Shown: positions 7,560-16,361 of the stretch, piece after piece
Position numbering within the stretch: position 1 is the first letter of the stretch
Layout of the letters: each line of letters begins with the position of its first letter
DNA from: Pseudomonas alkylphenolica
GTDB taxonomy: Bacteria > Pseudomonadota > Gammaproteobacteria > Pseudomonadales > Pseudomonadaceae
Assembly: GCF_000746525.1 (NCBI RefSeq)
Contig: NZ_CP009048.1
Span: 2,659,501-2,723,500 of the forward strand
DNA: 64,000 bases
Direction of reading: 5' to 3'
The notes under the pieces: generated by a model
Seen by the model: only the letters and a program-made list of their open reading frames with translations
Told to the model about the DNA's origin: nothing
Databases searched by the model: none
Made by a program: the position numbers and the translations under genes

Positions 7560-8720
7560 ATGAATTTCCAACTGACCCAAGAACAAGAAATGTTGGTGGA
7601 AGCGGTACGCAGTTTCGTCGCCAAAGAGTTGCTGCCCCATGAGGAGGCCGTGGACCGCGCCGACGAAGTGTCGCCGGAACTGGCTGCACAGATTCGTGGC
7701 AAGGCCATCGCTGCAGGTTTTTACGCGTTCAACATGCCCGAGGAAGTCGGCGGTGGCGGTCTCGATTATCTGTCCCAGGCGCTGATCGAGCGTGAGCTGT
7801 CCAAGGTGTCGTGGGCGGTGCATGTGTTTGTCGCGCGTCCGTCGAAGATTCTCATGGCCTGCAAGGATGAGCAGATCAACGATTACCTGCTGCCGTGCAT
7901 CCAGGGCGAGAAGGTCGACTGCTTCGCCTTGACCGAGCCGGGTGCAGGCTCCGACGCCAATGCGATCAAGACCCGCGCGGTGCGCGAAGGCGACGACTTC
8001 GTCCTCAATGGCAGCAAGCATTTCATCAGTCACGCCGGGCACGCCGATTTCGCCATTGTCTTCGCCGTGACCGACACCTATGAGCACAACGGCCGCAAGC
8101 GCAACGCGGTCACTGCGTTCCTGGTTGACCGTGGTACCCCCGGCATGACTATCCGCCGTGGCCCTAAATGCGTGAGCAACCGCGGTTATCACACCTACGA
8201 GATGTTCTTCGACGATTGCCGGGTGCCGGCCAGCAAAGTGCTGGGCGAAGTCGGAAAAGGCTGGGAAGTGGCCAACGCCTGGCTGACTGCCGGGCGGGTG
8301 ATGGTCGCCGCCAACTGCGTCGGCCAGGCCCAGCGCGCGCTGGACGTTTCGCTGCAATGGGCCGCCGACCGCAAGCAGTTCGGCCAGCCGATCGGTACCT
8401 ATCAGGGTGTGTCGTTCAAACTTGCCGACATGGCCACGCAGATCCGCGCCGCTGAGCTTTTGACCCTGCACACCGCCTGGAAGATGGACCAGGGCAGCAT
8501 GACCGATGGCGAGGCCGGCATGGCCAAGCTGTTTGCCAGTGAAGTGCTGGGCAAGGTCGCCGACGAAGCCGTGCAGATTTTCGGCGGTATGGGCCTGATG
8601 GATGAAGGCCCGGTCGAGCGGATCTGGCGCAATGCGCGGATCGAGCGGATCTGGGAGGGCACCTCGGAGATCCAGCGACACATTATTTCCCGCGAACTGT
8701 TGCGCCCTCTGTTGCGTTGA
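7560..8720 (+). CDS. Acyl-CoA dehydrogenase
   Basis: 386 residues, the usual length for a short/medium-chain FAD-dependent acyl-CoA dehydrogenase. Visible marks: CFALTEPGAGSDANAI (substrate/FAD loop), GSKHFISHAGHAD, RKQFGQPIGTYQ, VQIFGGMGLMDE and the catalytic-base motif IWEGTSEIQRH with Glu366. It passes electrons to ETF in the cytoplasm. The start at 7560 is preceded by AGGA (7549-7552). It lies 31 bases after the crotonase gene and 18 before the acyl-CoA synthetase, so these three probably act on one acyl-CoA. The substrate is unknown; given aruHI downstream, a guanidino- or amino-butyryl-CoA can be proposed. Confidence 0.88.
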   Translation: MNFQLTQEQEMLVEAVRSFVAKELLPHEEAVDRADEVSPELAAQIRGKAIAAGFYAFNMPEEVGGGGLDYLSQALIERELSKVSWAVHVFVARPSKILMACKDEQINDYLLPCIQGEKVDCFALTEPGAGSDANAIKTRAVREGDDFVLNGSKHFISHAGHADFAIVFAVTDTYEHNGRKRNAVTAFLVDRGTPGMTIRRGPKCVSNRGYHTYEMFFDDCRVPASKVLGEVGKGWEVANAWLTAGRVMVAANCVGQAQRALDVSLQWAADRKQFGQPIGTYQGVSFKLADMATQIRAAELLTLHTAWKMDQGSMTDGEAGMAKLFASEVLGKVADEAVQIFGGMGLMDEGPVERIWRNARIERIWEGTSEIQRHIISRELLRPLLR

Positions 8721-8738
8721 TCGGGTTGGAGAACGCTT

Positions 8739-10838
8739 ATGTCGCAGTCGATTCGTGACAACCTCAAACGCCTGCTGGCGCCGCGTCACCTGGCCTTTGT
8801 CGGTGGACGCAGCATGGCGCGCGCGTTCAAACGCTGTGCCGAAGGCGGTTATCAAGGCCAGATGTGGCTGGTTAACCCGCAGCACGACAGCATCGATGGC
8901 ATTCCCTGTGTGCGCAGTGTTGCCGAGCTGCCCTGCGGCCCGGACGCGGTGTTCATCGCCACTAACCGTGAGCTGACGCTGACGTGTGTCGCCGAGCTGG
9001 CCGCTATCGATGCCGGCGGGGCGATCTGCTATGCCTCGGGCTTTGCCGAAGCCGGCGCCGAAGGCCTGGCGTTGCAACAGCAACTGCTCAAGGCCGCCGG
9101 CAACATGGCCTTGCTCGGCCCCAACTGCTACGGCCTGCTCGACTACTTGCACAACAGCGCCCTGTGGCCGGTCGCGCACGGCGGCAAGGCGGTAGAGAAG
9201 GGCGTGGCGATCCTGACCCAGAGCGGCAACTTCGCCTACAACCTTTCCATGAGCGACCGCTCCTTGCCGGTGGCCTACATGGCCTCGGTCGGTAACCAGG
9301 CGCAGCTGGGCATTGCCGAGTTGATGGATGTGCTGCTCGATGAACCGCGGGTGACCGCCATCGGCCTGCACCTGGAGGGGTTGAAGAACGTTCCGGGCTT
9401 TGCCCGCGCCGCACACAAAGCGCTGGAAAAGGGCATTCCTATCATTGCCCTGAAAACCGGGGTGTCGCAGATCGGTGCCGAGCTGGCACTGAGTCATACC
9501 AGCTCGCTGTCCGGTTCCGATGCACTCTACGACAGCCTGTTCCAGCGCCTGGGGGTGATCCGCGTCAGCGGCCCGGTGAGTTTTGCCGAAACCCTCAAGG
9601 CTGCCGCCTGCGGCAACCTGCCCAAAGGCCGCAGCCTGATTGCCCTGGCCTGTTCCGGGGGCGACGCCGGGCTGATCGCCGACTACGCCGAACGCAACGA
9701 ACTGAGCCTGCCGAAACTCGATGCCGGTCAGGTCGACGAATTGGCCCAGGTGCTGCCCGCGTATGCCAACCTGGTCAACCCGCTGGACTTCACCACGGCC
9801 ATCTGGGGTGACGGCGCGGCCCTTGAACGCATGCTCGACAGCGCCCTGCGCAGCGAGGCCGATGCGGCCATGCTGGTGCTCGACTATCCGGCCGAGTTTA
9901 CCGGCGAGCGCAAGGAGTGCGACCTGCTGCTGGAACTCTACAGCGCCGCGCTCAAGCGTCACGGCAAGATCGGTTTTGTCACCTCGGCGTTCCCCGAGTT
10001 GCTCCCGGCCAGCGCCCGCGAGCGTCTGCATGGCCATGGCATCGCGGCGCTGCAGGGGGTTGAGGACGGGCTGGCGGCCTGGGGGCGGATCGCTGCCTAT
10101 CAGAGCAACCGTCAAGCCTTGCTGGATCTTGGCGAGTCGGCGCTGGTGCCGCTGTGCCCGCAAGCGCTTGGAGGCGACAGCGAACTGCTCAACGAATGGG
10201 ACTCCAAGCAGGCCTTGAAGACCTTCGGCTTGCCGGTTCCCGCTGGCGTACTGAGTACAGCCGATCAGGCGGTCAACGCTGCGCAAACCGTGGGTTTTCC
10301 ATTGGTGCTCAAGGCCGTCAGCGCGCAATTGCCGCACAAGACCGAAGCCGGAGCGGTGGCGCTCAACCTGCGTGACGCGCAAGCGCTGGACAGCGCCGTG
10401 CAAAAGATGCGCGCACGGATTGGTGCCTATGCGCCGCATGTACCGTTTGACCAGGTGCTGCTCGAACCCATGGCCAGCGCGCCGCTTGCCGAGCTGATTG
10501 TCGGCATCAAGCGTGAAAACGACTTCGGCCTGGCCCTGGTGATCGGTGCGGGCGGCATCCTCGTCGAGCTGCTCAAGGACAGCAAGACCTTGCTGTTGCC
10601 GACCACCGACGGCGCCATTCGCGCGGCCGTGCTCGGCTTGCGCAGCGCCAGTCTGCTGCAGGGCTTCCGTGGCCGCGAGCACGCCGACCTCGATGCCCTG
10701 GTCGCGGCAATCCGCGCCGTGGCCGACTACGCCTGCGAAAACGCCGGGCAACTGCTGGAACTGGATGTGAACCCATTAATGGTCGGTGCCCAGGGCACCA
10801 CCGCGGTCGATGCGTTGATTCGCCTCGGCCAGGCGTAA
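8739..10838 (+). CDS. NDP-forming acyl-CoA synthetase (CoA-binding/ligase/ATP-grasp fusion)
   Basis: 699 residues. The N-terminal part is a CoA-binding Rossmann domain (about 10-140), then a succinyl-CoA-ligase-like domain with the phospho-histidine motif ALSHTSSLSGSDALY (His253), and from ~480 an ATP-grasp domain (FPLVLKAVSAQLPHKTEAGAV, AELIVGIKRENDFG, LELDVNPLMV). Enzymes of this ACD/Pat-like class form an acyl-CoA from acid, CoA and ATP, releasing ADP and phosphate. It would activate the acid used by the dehydrogenase and crotonase-like partners. GGAG at 8728-8731 precedes the ATG. The gene is 10 bases from aruI. Substrate unknown from sequence. Confidence 0.85.
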   Translation: MSQSIRDNLKRLLAPRHLAFVGGRSMARAFKRCAEGGYQGQMWLVNPQHDSIDGIPCVRSVAELPCGPDAVFIATNRELTLTCVAELAAIDAGGAICYASGFAEAGAEGLALQQQLLKAAGNMALLGPNCYGLLDYLHNSALWPVAHGGKAVEKGVAILTQSGNFAYNLSMSDRSLPVAYMASVGNQAQLGIAELMDVLLDEPRVTAIGLHLEGLKNVPGFARAAHKALEKGIPIIALKTGVSQIGAELALSHTSSLSGSDALYDSLFQRLGVIRVSGPVSFAETLKAAACGNLPKGRSLIALACSGGDAGLIADYAERNELSLPKLDAGQVDELAQVLPAYANLVNPLDFTTAIWGDGAALERMLDSALRSEADAAMLVLDYPAEFTGERKECDLLLELYSAALKRHGKIGFVTSAFPELLPASARERLHGHGIAALQGVEDGLAAWGRIAAYQSNRQALLDLGESALVPLCPQALGGDSELLNEWDSKQALKTFGLPVPAGVLSTADQAVNAAQTVGFPLVLKAVSAQLPHKTEAGAVALNLRDAQALDSAVQKMRARIGAYAPHVPFDQVLLEPMASAPLAELIVGIKRENDFGLALVIGAGGILVELLKDSKTLLLPTTDGAIRAAVLGLRSASLLQGFRGREHADLDALVAAIRAVADYACENAGQLLELDVNPLMVGAQGTTAVDALIRLGQA

Positions 10839-10848
10839 GGAGCACAAC

Positions 10849-12456
10849 ATGCACAACACTCCCTTGACCGGCGGCCAGGCCCTGGTCCGCCTGTTGGCCA
10901 ACTACGGCGTCGACACGGTGTTCGGTATTCCCGGGGTGCATACCCTGGAGCTGTACCGCGGCTTGCCCGGCAGCGGCATCCGTCACGTCCTCACCCGCCA
11001 TGAGCAGGGCGCAGGCTTTATGGCCGACGGCTATGCCCGGGTCAGCGGCAAACCTGGTGTGTGCTTTGTCATCACCGGTCCAGGTGTCACCAACGCCGCC
11101 ACCGCCATTGGCCAGGCCTATGCCGACTCGATCCCGATGCTGGTGATTTCCAGCGTCAACCACACGGCCAGCCTGGGCAAGGGCTGGGGCTGCCTGCACG
11201 AGACCCAGGACCAGCGCGCCATGACCGCGCCGATCACAGCGTTTTCCGCCGTGGCCTTGAGCGCTGAGGACTTGCCCGAGCTGATTGCCCGCGCCTATGC
11301 GGTGTTCGACAGTGAGCGGCCACGTCCGGTGCACATTTCCGTGCCACTGGATGTGCTGTCGGCGCCGGTCAAGCGTGACTGGAGCAATGAGGTAGTCCGC
11401 CGTCCAAGCCGTGGCCTGCCGGCCAGCAGTGTGCTGGAGCAGGCAGCAGCTAAATTGGCAGCGGCGAAACGGCCGATGATCATCGCCGGTGGCGGCGCGT
11501 TGCAGGCTGCCGATGCGCTGCAGCAACTGAGTACCCGCTTGGCGGCGCCGCTGTTTACCAGCGTTGCCGGTAAAGGCCTGCTAGCCCCGGCAGCACCGCT
11601 CAATGCCGGAGCAAGCCTGTGCGTCGAGCCGGGCTGGAAACTGATCGCCGAAGCCGATGTGGTCCTGGCCGTGGGCACCGAGATGGCCGACACCGACTTC
11701 TGGCGTGAACGCCTGGAACTCAATGGCGAGCTGCTGCGGGTGGATATCGACCCCCGCAAGTTCAACGATTTCTATCCCTGTGCGCTGGCCTTGCAGGGTG
11801 ATGCACGGCTAACCGTAGGCGCCTTGCTGGAACACCTGCCAGACATCAAGCGCGACCCCGAGGCGGCCATCGCTTCGGTCGCTGCCTTGCGTCAGGCGCT
11901 CAAGGCCGGGCATGGCCCGCTGCAGACGATCCATCAGGCGATTCTCGACCGGATTGCGGCCGAGCTGCCGGACAACGCCTTTATCAGCACCGATATGACC
12001 CAACTGGCCTACACCGGCAACTACGCCTTCGCCAGCCGGGCGCCGCGCAGCTGGTTGCATCCTACCGGCTACGGCACCCTGGGCTACGGCTTGCCAGCGG
12101 GTATCGGTGGCATGTTCGCCACCGAAGACCGTCCGGGCCTGGTGCTGGTCGGTGACGGCGGCTTCCTTTACACCGCCCAGGAACTGGCCACCGCCGTCGA
12201 AGAGCTGGACCGTCCGCTGGTCGTGCTGTTGTGGAACAACGACGCGCTGGGGCAGATCCGCGACGACATGCTCAACCTGGATATCGAGCCCATCGGCGTG
12301 CTGCCGCGCAATCCGGATTTTGCCGGGTTGGGCAGGGCGTTTGGCTGCACCGTGGCCCAGCCAGGCAGCCTTGATGAACTGCAACAGGAACTGCGTGCCG
12401 GCTTTGCCCGCAACAGCGTGACCCTGATCGAGCTCAAGCACGCCTGCGCTCGCTGA
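10849..12456 (+). CDS. aruI: 2-ketoarginine (5-guanidino-2-oxopentanoate) decarboxylase AruI
   Basis: 535-residue ThDP-dependent enzyme. The N-terminal pyrimidine-binding domain carries Glu52 in TRHEQGAGFMADGYAR, the middle domain starts near MIIAGGGALQ, and the C-terminal domain has the ThDP/Mg motif VGDGGF (Asp436) ending in LLWNND (Asn463-464). It decarboxylates 2-ketoarginine to 4-guanidinobutyraldehyde and CO2, the second step of the arginine transaminase pathway. Assignment as AruI rather than acetolactate synthase rests on the adjacent aruH and on the conserved gene order. AGGAG at 10838-10842 marks the start. Co-transcribed with its neighbours by spacing. Confidence 0.88.
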   Translation: MHNTPLTGGQALVRLLANYGVDTVFGIPGVHTLELYRGLPGSGIRHVLTRHEQGAGFMADGYARVSGKPGVCFVITGPGVTNAATAIGQAYADSIPMLVISSVNHTASLGKGWGCLHETQDQRAMTAPITAFSAVALSAEDLPELIARAYAVFDSERPRPVHISVPLDVLSAPVKRDWSNEVVRRPSRGLPASSVLEQAAAKLAAAKRPMIIAGGGALQAADALQQLSTRLAAPLFTSVAGKGLLAPAAPLNAGASLCVEPGWKLIAEADVVLAVGTEMADTDFWRERLELNGELLRVDIDPRKFNDFYPCALALQGDARLTVGALLEHLPDIKRDPEAAIASVAALRQALKAGHGPLQTIHQAILDRIAAELPDNAFISTDMTQLAYTGNYAFASRAPRSWLHPTGYGTLGYGLPAGIGGMFATEDRPGLVLVGDGGFLYTAQELATAVEELDRPLVVLLWNNDALGQIRDDMLNLDIEPIGVLPRNPDFAGLGRAFGCTVAQPGSLDELQQELRAGFARNSVTLIELKHACAR

Positions 12457-12483
12457 AGTCCAACCCTATTCAGGAAGATTGCC

Positions 12484-13674
12484 ATGCGCTTTTCCGATCT
12501 GACCCAACGCATTGCCGGTGACGGCGCTGCCGCCTGGGATATTCACTACCGTGCCCTCGAACTGCAGGCGCAAGGCCAGGACATCCTTCTGCTATCGGTC
12601 GGCGACCCGGATTTCGACACCCCGGCGCCCATCGTCCAGGCCGCTATCGACAGCCTGCAGAACGGCCACACCCACTATTCGGACGTACGCGGCAAACTGG
12701 CCCTGCGTCAGGCCATCGCCCGCCGTCACCAGCAGCGCAGCGGCCAGGCGGTCAGCGCCGATCAGGTGACGGTGCTGGCGGGTGCCCAGTGCGCGCTGTT
12801 CTGTGTCGCCCAGTGCGTGCTCAACCCCGGTGATGAGGTGATTGTCGCCGAGCCGATGTATGTCACCTACGAAGCCGTGTTCGGCGCTTGTGGCGCGACC
12901 GTGGTACCGGTGCCGGTGCGTTCCGAGAACGGCTTTCGCGTGTGCCCCGAAGAGGTTGCCGCGCGCATCACCCCGCGCACCCGTGCCCTGGCCCTGAACA
13001 GCCCGCACAACCCCTCGGGCGCAAGCCTGCCGCGTTCGACCTGGGAGGCGCTGGCCGAACTGTGCATCGGCCATGACTTGTGGCTGATTTCCGATGAGGT
13101 CTACAGCGAGCTGTTGTACGAAGGCGAGCACATCAGCCCCGGCAGCCTGCCGGGCATGGCCGAGCGCACGGCGACCTTGAACAGCCTGTCCAAGTCCCAT
13201 GCCATGACTGGCTGGCGCGTGGGCTGGGTGGTGGGCTCGACAGCCCTGGCCACGCATCTGGAGAATCTGGCGCTGTGCATGCTCTACGGCTCGCCGGACT
13301 TCATTCAGGACGCTGCTGTGGTAGCGCTGGAGCAACAGCTGCCAGAACTGGTGGCGATGCGCGACGCCTACCGCCAGCGCCGCGACCTGGTCTGCCAGTG
13401 CCTGGCCGATAGCCCGGGACTGAAGGCGCTCAAGCCGGATGGCGGCATGTTCGTGATGGTCGATATCCGCGAAACCGGCCTCAGCGCTCAGGACTTCTCA
13501 AACCGTTTGCTGGACCGCCATGGCGTGTCGGTGCTGGCCGGTGAAGCCTTCGGCCCGAGTGCGGCGGGGCATATCCGCCTGGGCCTGGTGCTGGGTGATG
13601 AGCCGCTGCGCGATGCCTGCCAGCGCATTGCCCGCTGTGCGGCAGAGCTGATGGAGGCCAAGGCCCATGCGTGA
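12484..13674 (+). CDS. aruH: Arginine:pyruvate transaminase AruH
   Basis: 396-residue fold-type I aminotransferase (class I/II). Marks: LLSVGDPDFDTP at the start, NSPHNPSGASLP, WLISDEVYSELLY, and the PLP lysine in NSLSKSHAMTGWRVGW (Lys237). The N-terminus RFSDLTQRIAGDGAAAWDIHYRA is what I recall for P. aeruginosa AruH. It transfers the alpha-amino group of arginine to pyruvate, giving 2-ketoarginine and alanine. AGGAAG at 12471-12476 precedes the ATG. The last 8 bases overlap the aldehyde dehydrogenase gene, so the two products are likely made together. Confidence 0.92.
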   Translation: MRFSDLTQRIAGDGAAAWDIHYRALELQAQGQDILLLSVGDPDFDTPAPIVQAAIDSLQNGHTHYSDVRGKLALRQAIARRHQQRSGQAVSADQVTVLAGAQCALFCVAQCVLNPGDEVIVAEPMYVTYEAVFGACGATVVPVPVRSENGFRVCPEEVAARITPRTRALALNSPHNPSGASLPRSTWEALAELCIGHDLWLISDEVYSELLYEGEHISPGSLPGMAERTATLNSLSKSHAMTGWRVGWVVGSTALATHLENLALCMLYGSPDFIQDAAVVALEQQLPELVAMRDAYRQRRDLVCQCLADSPGLKALKPDGGMFVMVDIRETGLSAQDFSNRLLDRHGVSVLAGEAFGPSAAGHIRLGLVLGDEPLRDACQRIARCAAELMEAKAHA

Positions 13675-15082
13675 ATACTCCCGGCTGTTTATCGACGGCA
13701 CCTGGCAGGTGCCGTCCGGGCAGGGCATGGCCGAGGTGATCGACCCGGCCAGCGAGACGGTTGCCGGTCGCGTGCCACTGGGTAACGAAGAGGATGTCAA
13801 CCGCGCCGTAGCGGCAGCGCGCCGGGCATTTGCCGACTGGTCGCGCACGCCATCGAGCGTACGCGCAGGTTACATCCGAGCCTTGGTCGAGCAACTGACG
13901 GCACGTGCCGAGGAAATGGCCAGTGTCATCACCGCCGAGCTGGGCATGCCGGTGCAGTGGTGTCGTAGCGTTCAGGTGGACGGGCCGATCGCCGGGCTTG
14001 AGCAGTACGTTGAACTGGCCGGCCTGATGGATGAAGTGCGTGAGGTAGGTAATTCCCTGGTGTACCGCGAAGCCGTTGGTGTCTGCGCGTTCATCAACCC
14101 GTGGAATTACCCGCTGCACCAGTTGATCGGCAAACTCGCCCCGGCATTGGCAGCAGGCTGCACCGTGGTGGTCAAGCCAAGCCAGGAAACCCCGTTGCAT
14201 GCTTTCTTGCTGGCCGAGATGATCGAAGCCATCGGCTTGCCGGCCGGGGTTTTCAACCTGGTCAGCGGGCCCGGCTCGAAAGTTGGTGAGGCGCTGGCCC
14301 GGCATCCGCAGGTCGACATGGTGTCGTTCACCGGTTCCACTGGCGCCGGTGTGCGTGTCGCGCAAGCCGCCGCGCCGACGGTGAAACGCGTGTGTCTGGA
14401 GCTGGGCGGCAAGTCGCCGTTGCTGATTACCGCCGACGCCGACCTTGACGCCGCCGTGCGCTATGGCGTGCAGGACGTAATGATCAACTCCGGGCAAACC
14501 TGCACGGCCTTGACCCGCATGCTGCTGCCTGCCGGCCGCTATGCCGAGGCGCTGGAGATCGCCCTGGATGAAACCCGCAAACTGGTCATGGGTGATCCGC
14601 AAGATCCGCAGAGCTTCCTCGGACCGATGTGTTCGGCGGCGCAGCGGCGCACGGTGCAGGATTACATCCGCATCGGCCAGGAGGAGGGTGCGCGTCTGCT
14701 TTGTGGCGGTGACAGTGCAGCGGGCCTCGAACGGGGTTTCTATGTGCAGCCAACCCTGTTCGCCGACGTCGATAACCGCATGCGTATTGCCCAGGAGGAA
14801 ATCTTCGGCCCGGTGCTGTGCCTGATTCCTTATGCCGATGAGGCACAGGCGATTGCCCTTGCCAACGATTCACCCTTTGGCTTGTCCAGCGCTGTCTGGG
14901 CCGCTGACCGAGAGCGCGCCTTGCAACTGGGCCGGCAACTGCGTGCCGGACAGTGCTTTATCAATGGCGCAGCTTTCAACTACCAGGCGCCGTTTGGCGG
15001 CTACAAACAGTCGGGCAACGGCCGGGAGTGGGGTGAGGAGGGGTTGGCGGAGTTCGTTGAGATCAAGGCCGTTCAGATCTAG
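13667..15082 (+). CDS. NAD(P)-dependent aldehyde dehydrogenase of the aru operon
   Basis: 471 residues with the complete aldehyde dehydrogenase core: FINPWNYPLHQLIGKL, FTGSTGAG, CLELGGKSP (Glu245), NSGQTCTALTR (nucleophile Cys279) and EEIFGPVL. The start overlaps aruH by 8 bases, tying it to the arginine pathway. The expected substrate is therefore 4-guanidinobutyraldehyde, the AruI product, giving 4-guanidinobutyrate. In P. aeruginosa that step is done by a dehydrogenase encoded elsewhere (kauB), so an in-operon copy would be a local difference. It could instead serve gamma-aminobutyraldehyde or another aldehyde. Confidence 0.88.
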   Translation: MREYSRLFIDGTWQVPSGQGMAEVIDPASETVAGRVPLGNEEDVNRAVAAARRAFADWSRTPSSVRAGYIRALVEQLTARAEEMASVITAELGMPVQWCRSVQVDGPIAGLEQYVELAGLMDEVREVGNSLVYREAVGVCAFINPWNYPLHQLIGKLAPALAAGCTVVVKPSQETPLHAFLLAEMIEAIGLPAGVFNLVSGPGSKVGEALARHPQVDMVSFTGSTGAGVRVAQAAAPTVKRVCLELGGKSPLLITADADLDAAVRYGVQDVMINSGQTCTALTRMLLPAGRYAEALEIALDETRKLVMGDPQDPQSFLGPMCSAAQRRTVQDYIRIGQEEGARLLCGGDSAAGLERGFYVQPTLFADVDNRMRIAQEEIFGPVLCLIPYADEAQAIALANDSPFGLSSAVWAADRERALQLGRQLRAGQCFINGAAFNYQAPFGGYKQSGNGREWGEEGLAEFVEIKAVQI

Positions 15083-15090
15083 CGACATAG

Positions 15091-15130
15091 CACCGCTTGC
15101 GCGGCGCATCGCGGATGAATCCGCTCCTAC
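15091..15130. repeat. REP palindrome, family B (copy 1)
   Basis: Has GCGCGGCGCATCGCGGATGAATCC followed by GCTCCTAC in two parts; distinct from family A (core ATCGCGGAT-N-AATCCGCTCCTAC). It pairs in inverted orientation with the copy at 15221-15262. A run of nine G residues follows at 15136-15144. Confidence 0.8.
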
Positions 15131-15220
15131 GTTCTGGGGGGGGGCGCCCACCCGTATTCATCGCCGGGCACCAAAGGCGAACAACCATGGCCTGACAGAT
15201 CGTGGCACGTTGCAACAAAT

Positions 15221-15262
15221 GTAGGAGCGGATTTATCCGCGATGCGCCGCGCGGGCGGCGCT
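15221..15262. repeat. REP palindrome, family B (copy 2, inverted)
   Basis: GTAGGAGCGGATTTATCCGC followed by GATGCGCCGCGC, the reverse complement of copy 1. The two copies ~90 bases apart form a REPIN-like inverted pair at the 3' side of the RAYT gene. Confidence 0.8.
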
Positions 15263-15306
15263 CGATTTGACCGGCGCCCTCATTTTCCGTCGGCCACCAG
15301 GGGCCA

Positions 15307-15771
15307 TCACACCCAAACCGCATCCCAATGCGGATAATCACCCACCTTGTCCACTAACCCCGCTCTCAGGGGATTAGCAATGATGTACCTGGCGACCCTC
15401 ACCACATCTTCTTCCCGTCGCAAGGCACGGTCATGATAACCCGCTTGCCAAACGGGAGCTGATACGCCCCCAGCCTTGCGCAACACATGGCTGGATCGAG
15501 CCTTGAAGCGGCGCATCAACGTACTCAGCGTTACATCCTTCAACTCGATCAGCCAATGAACATGGTCAGGCATGACCACCCAGGCCAGTGACTGGCAGCT
15601 GTTTTCTTGCTCAGCCAGACGCAGGTGTCTGATCGCCGTTCGTGCATGCTGGAAATCGAGGAACAGGGGCCGGCGTTGTTGAGTGGCGGTAGTCAGCAGG
15701 TAGAGCCTGCCTGATTCTGAATACCTACCGCGACGGAGCAGGCAACCTTTTGGGCTGGGCATGTGAGGCAT
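15307..15771 (-). CDS. REP-associated tyrosine transposase (RAYT, Y1/HUH nuclease)
   Basis: 154 residues from the ATG at 15771, a usual RAYT length; a longer open frame upstream runs through REP sequence and is rejected. The N-terminus LRRGRYSESGRLYLLTTAT, the HUH pair in VVMPDHVHWL (His70, His72) and the catalytic Tyr129 in ARYIIANPLRAGLV are all intact. RAYTs cut and rejoin single-stranded REP hairpins and are single-copy, vertically kept relatives of IS200/IS605 transposases. Family B REPs lie on both sides (15091-15262 and 15861-15881), so these are its likely cognate repeats, not the commoner family A. Confidence 0.9.
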   Translation of the reverse strand: MPHMPSPKGCLLRRGRYSESGRLYLLTTATQQRRPLFLDFQHARTAIRHLRLAEQENSCQSLAWVVMPDHVHWLIELKDVTLSTLMRRFKARSSHVLRKAGGVSAPVWQAGYHDRALRREEDVVRVARYIIANPLRAGLVDKVGDYPHWDAVWV

Positions 15772-15860
15772 CCAGGAAGGGGCATGTTCTGGATAGCCTA
15801 GCGTTGACGGGTTGTTGGCGGGGTGGAGTACTTTTTCAGGATGTGAGGGTATCGACCTTT

Positions 15861-15881
15861 CGCGGATAAATCCGCTCCTAC
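15861..15881. repeat. REP palindrome, family B (copy 3), at the end of the Rrf2 gene
   Basis: CGCGGATAAATCCGCTCCTAC. It lies on the 5' side of the RAYT gene and overlaps the stop codon of the Rrf2-type gene. Confidence 0.75.
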
Positions 15882-16315
15882 ACGTTCGCGTATTCCTTCG
15901 GCGTATCGAAGGCCACGAACAACTGGTCAGCGGTAATCGCACCAAGGTCCAGACGCATGTTGGCCTCAAGCATGGCGAACAGCCGGGTGAACACCTCGAA
16001 CACCTTGCAGTGGTCTTCCAGACCGGAGAAGGGGTTGTCGATCTTCTCGGCGATCAACGAGCTTTCCTGCACCGCGTCATACACCTCGCGCAAGGTGATT
16101 TCGCTGGCCGGGCGGGCCAGGGTCAAGCCGCCGTGGGCGCCGCGCCAGGACTTGAGGATGTTGGCCTTGACCATCAGCGAGACCAGGCTGCGCACGCGCG
16201 TAGGGTGGGTCTTGACCCATTTGGCGATGGTCTCGGTGCGCAGCTTCTGCGGGGCGTTGGCGGCCACGAACGACAATATGTACGAGGCGGTGATCAGGCG
16301 GGTGGACTGGCTCAT
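15878..16315 (-). CDS. Rrf2-family transcriptional regulator
   Basis: 145 residues from the ATG at 16315 (MSQSTRLITASYILSFV); an upstream frame extension lacks a better site. The winged helix is visible: LRTETIAKWVKTHPTRVRSLVSLMVKANIL, then SWRGAHGGLTLARPASEITLREVYDAV. Only one cysteine is present (EDHCKV), so the three-Cys iron-sulfur site of IscR/NsrR is missing and sensing must be different (YwnA-like members are similar). It is divergent from the ABC transporter genes, with a perfect palindrome between, so it probably controls them and itself. The stop codon TAG is part of a family B REP, so the original C-terminus may have been replaced. Confidence 0.85.
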   Translation of the reverse strand: MSQSTRLITASYILSFVAANAPQKLRTETIAKWVKTHPTRVRSLVSLMVKANILKSWRGAHGGLTLARPASEITLREVYDAVQESSLIAEKIDNPFSGLEDHCKVFEVFTRLFAMLEANMRLDLGAITADQLFVAFDTPKEYANV

Positions 16316-16361
16316 GGTCTGTAGAATCCTTTGAAAATTTCCTTGTAGGGGCAACTAACCG

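Noticed and set aside
7533..10751. 1072-codon open frame on the minus strand opposite the acyl-CoA genes
   Set aside because: Antisense shadow of two well-supported enzymes; composition is typical of reversed G+C-rich codons.
15772..15969. N-terminal extension of the RAYT
   Set aside because: It would read through a REP and the neighbouring gene's end; known RAYTs begin at the chosen position.
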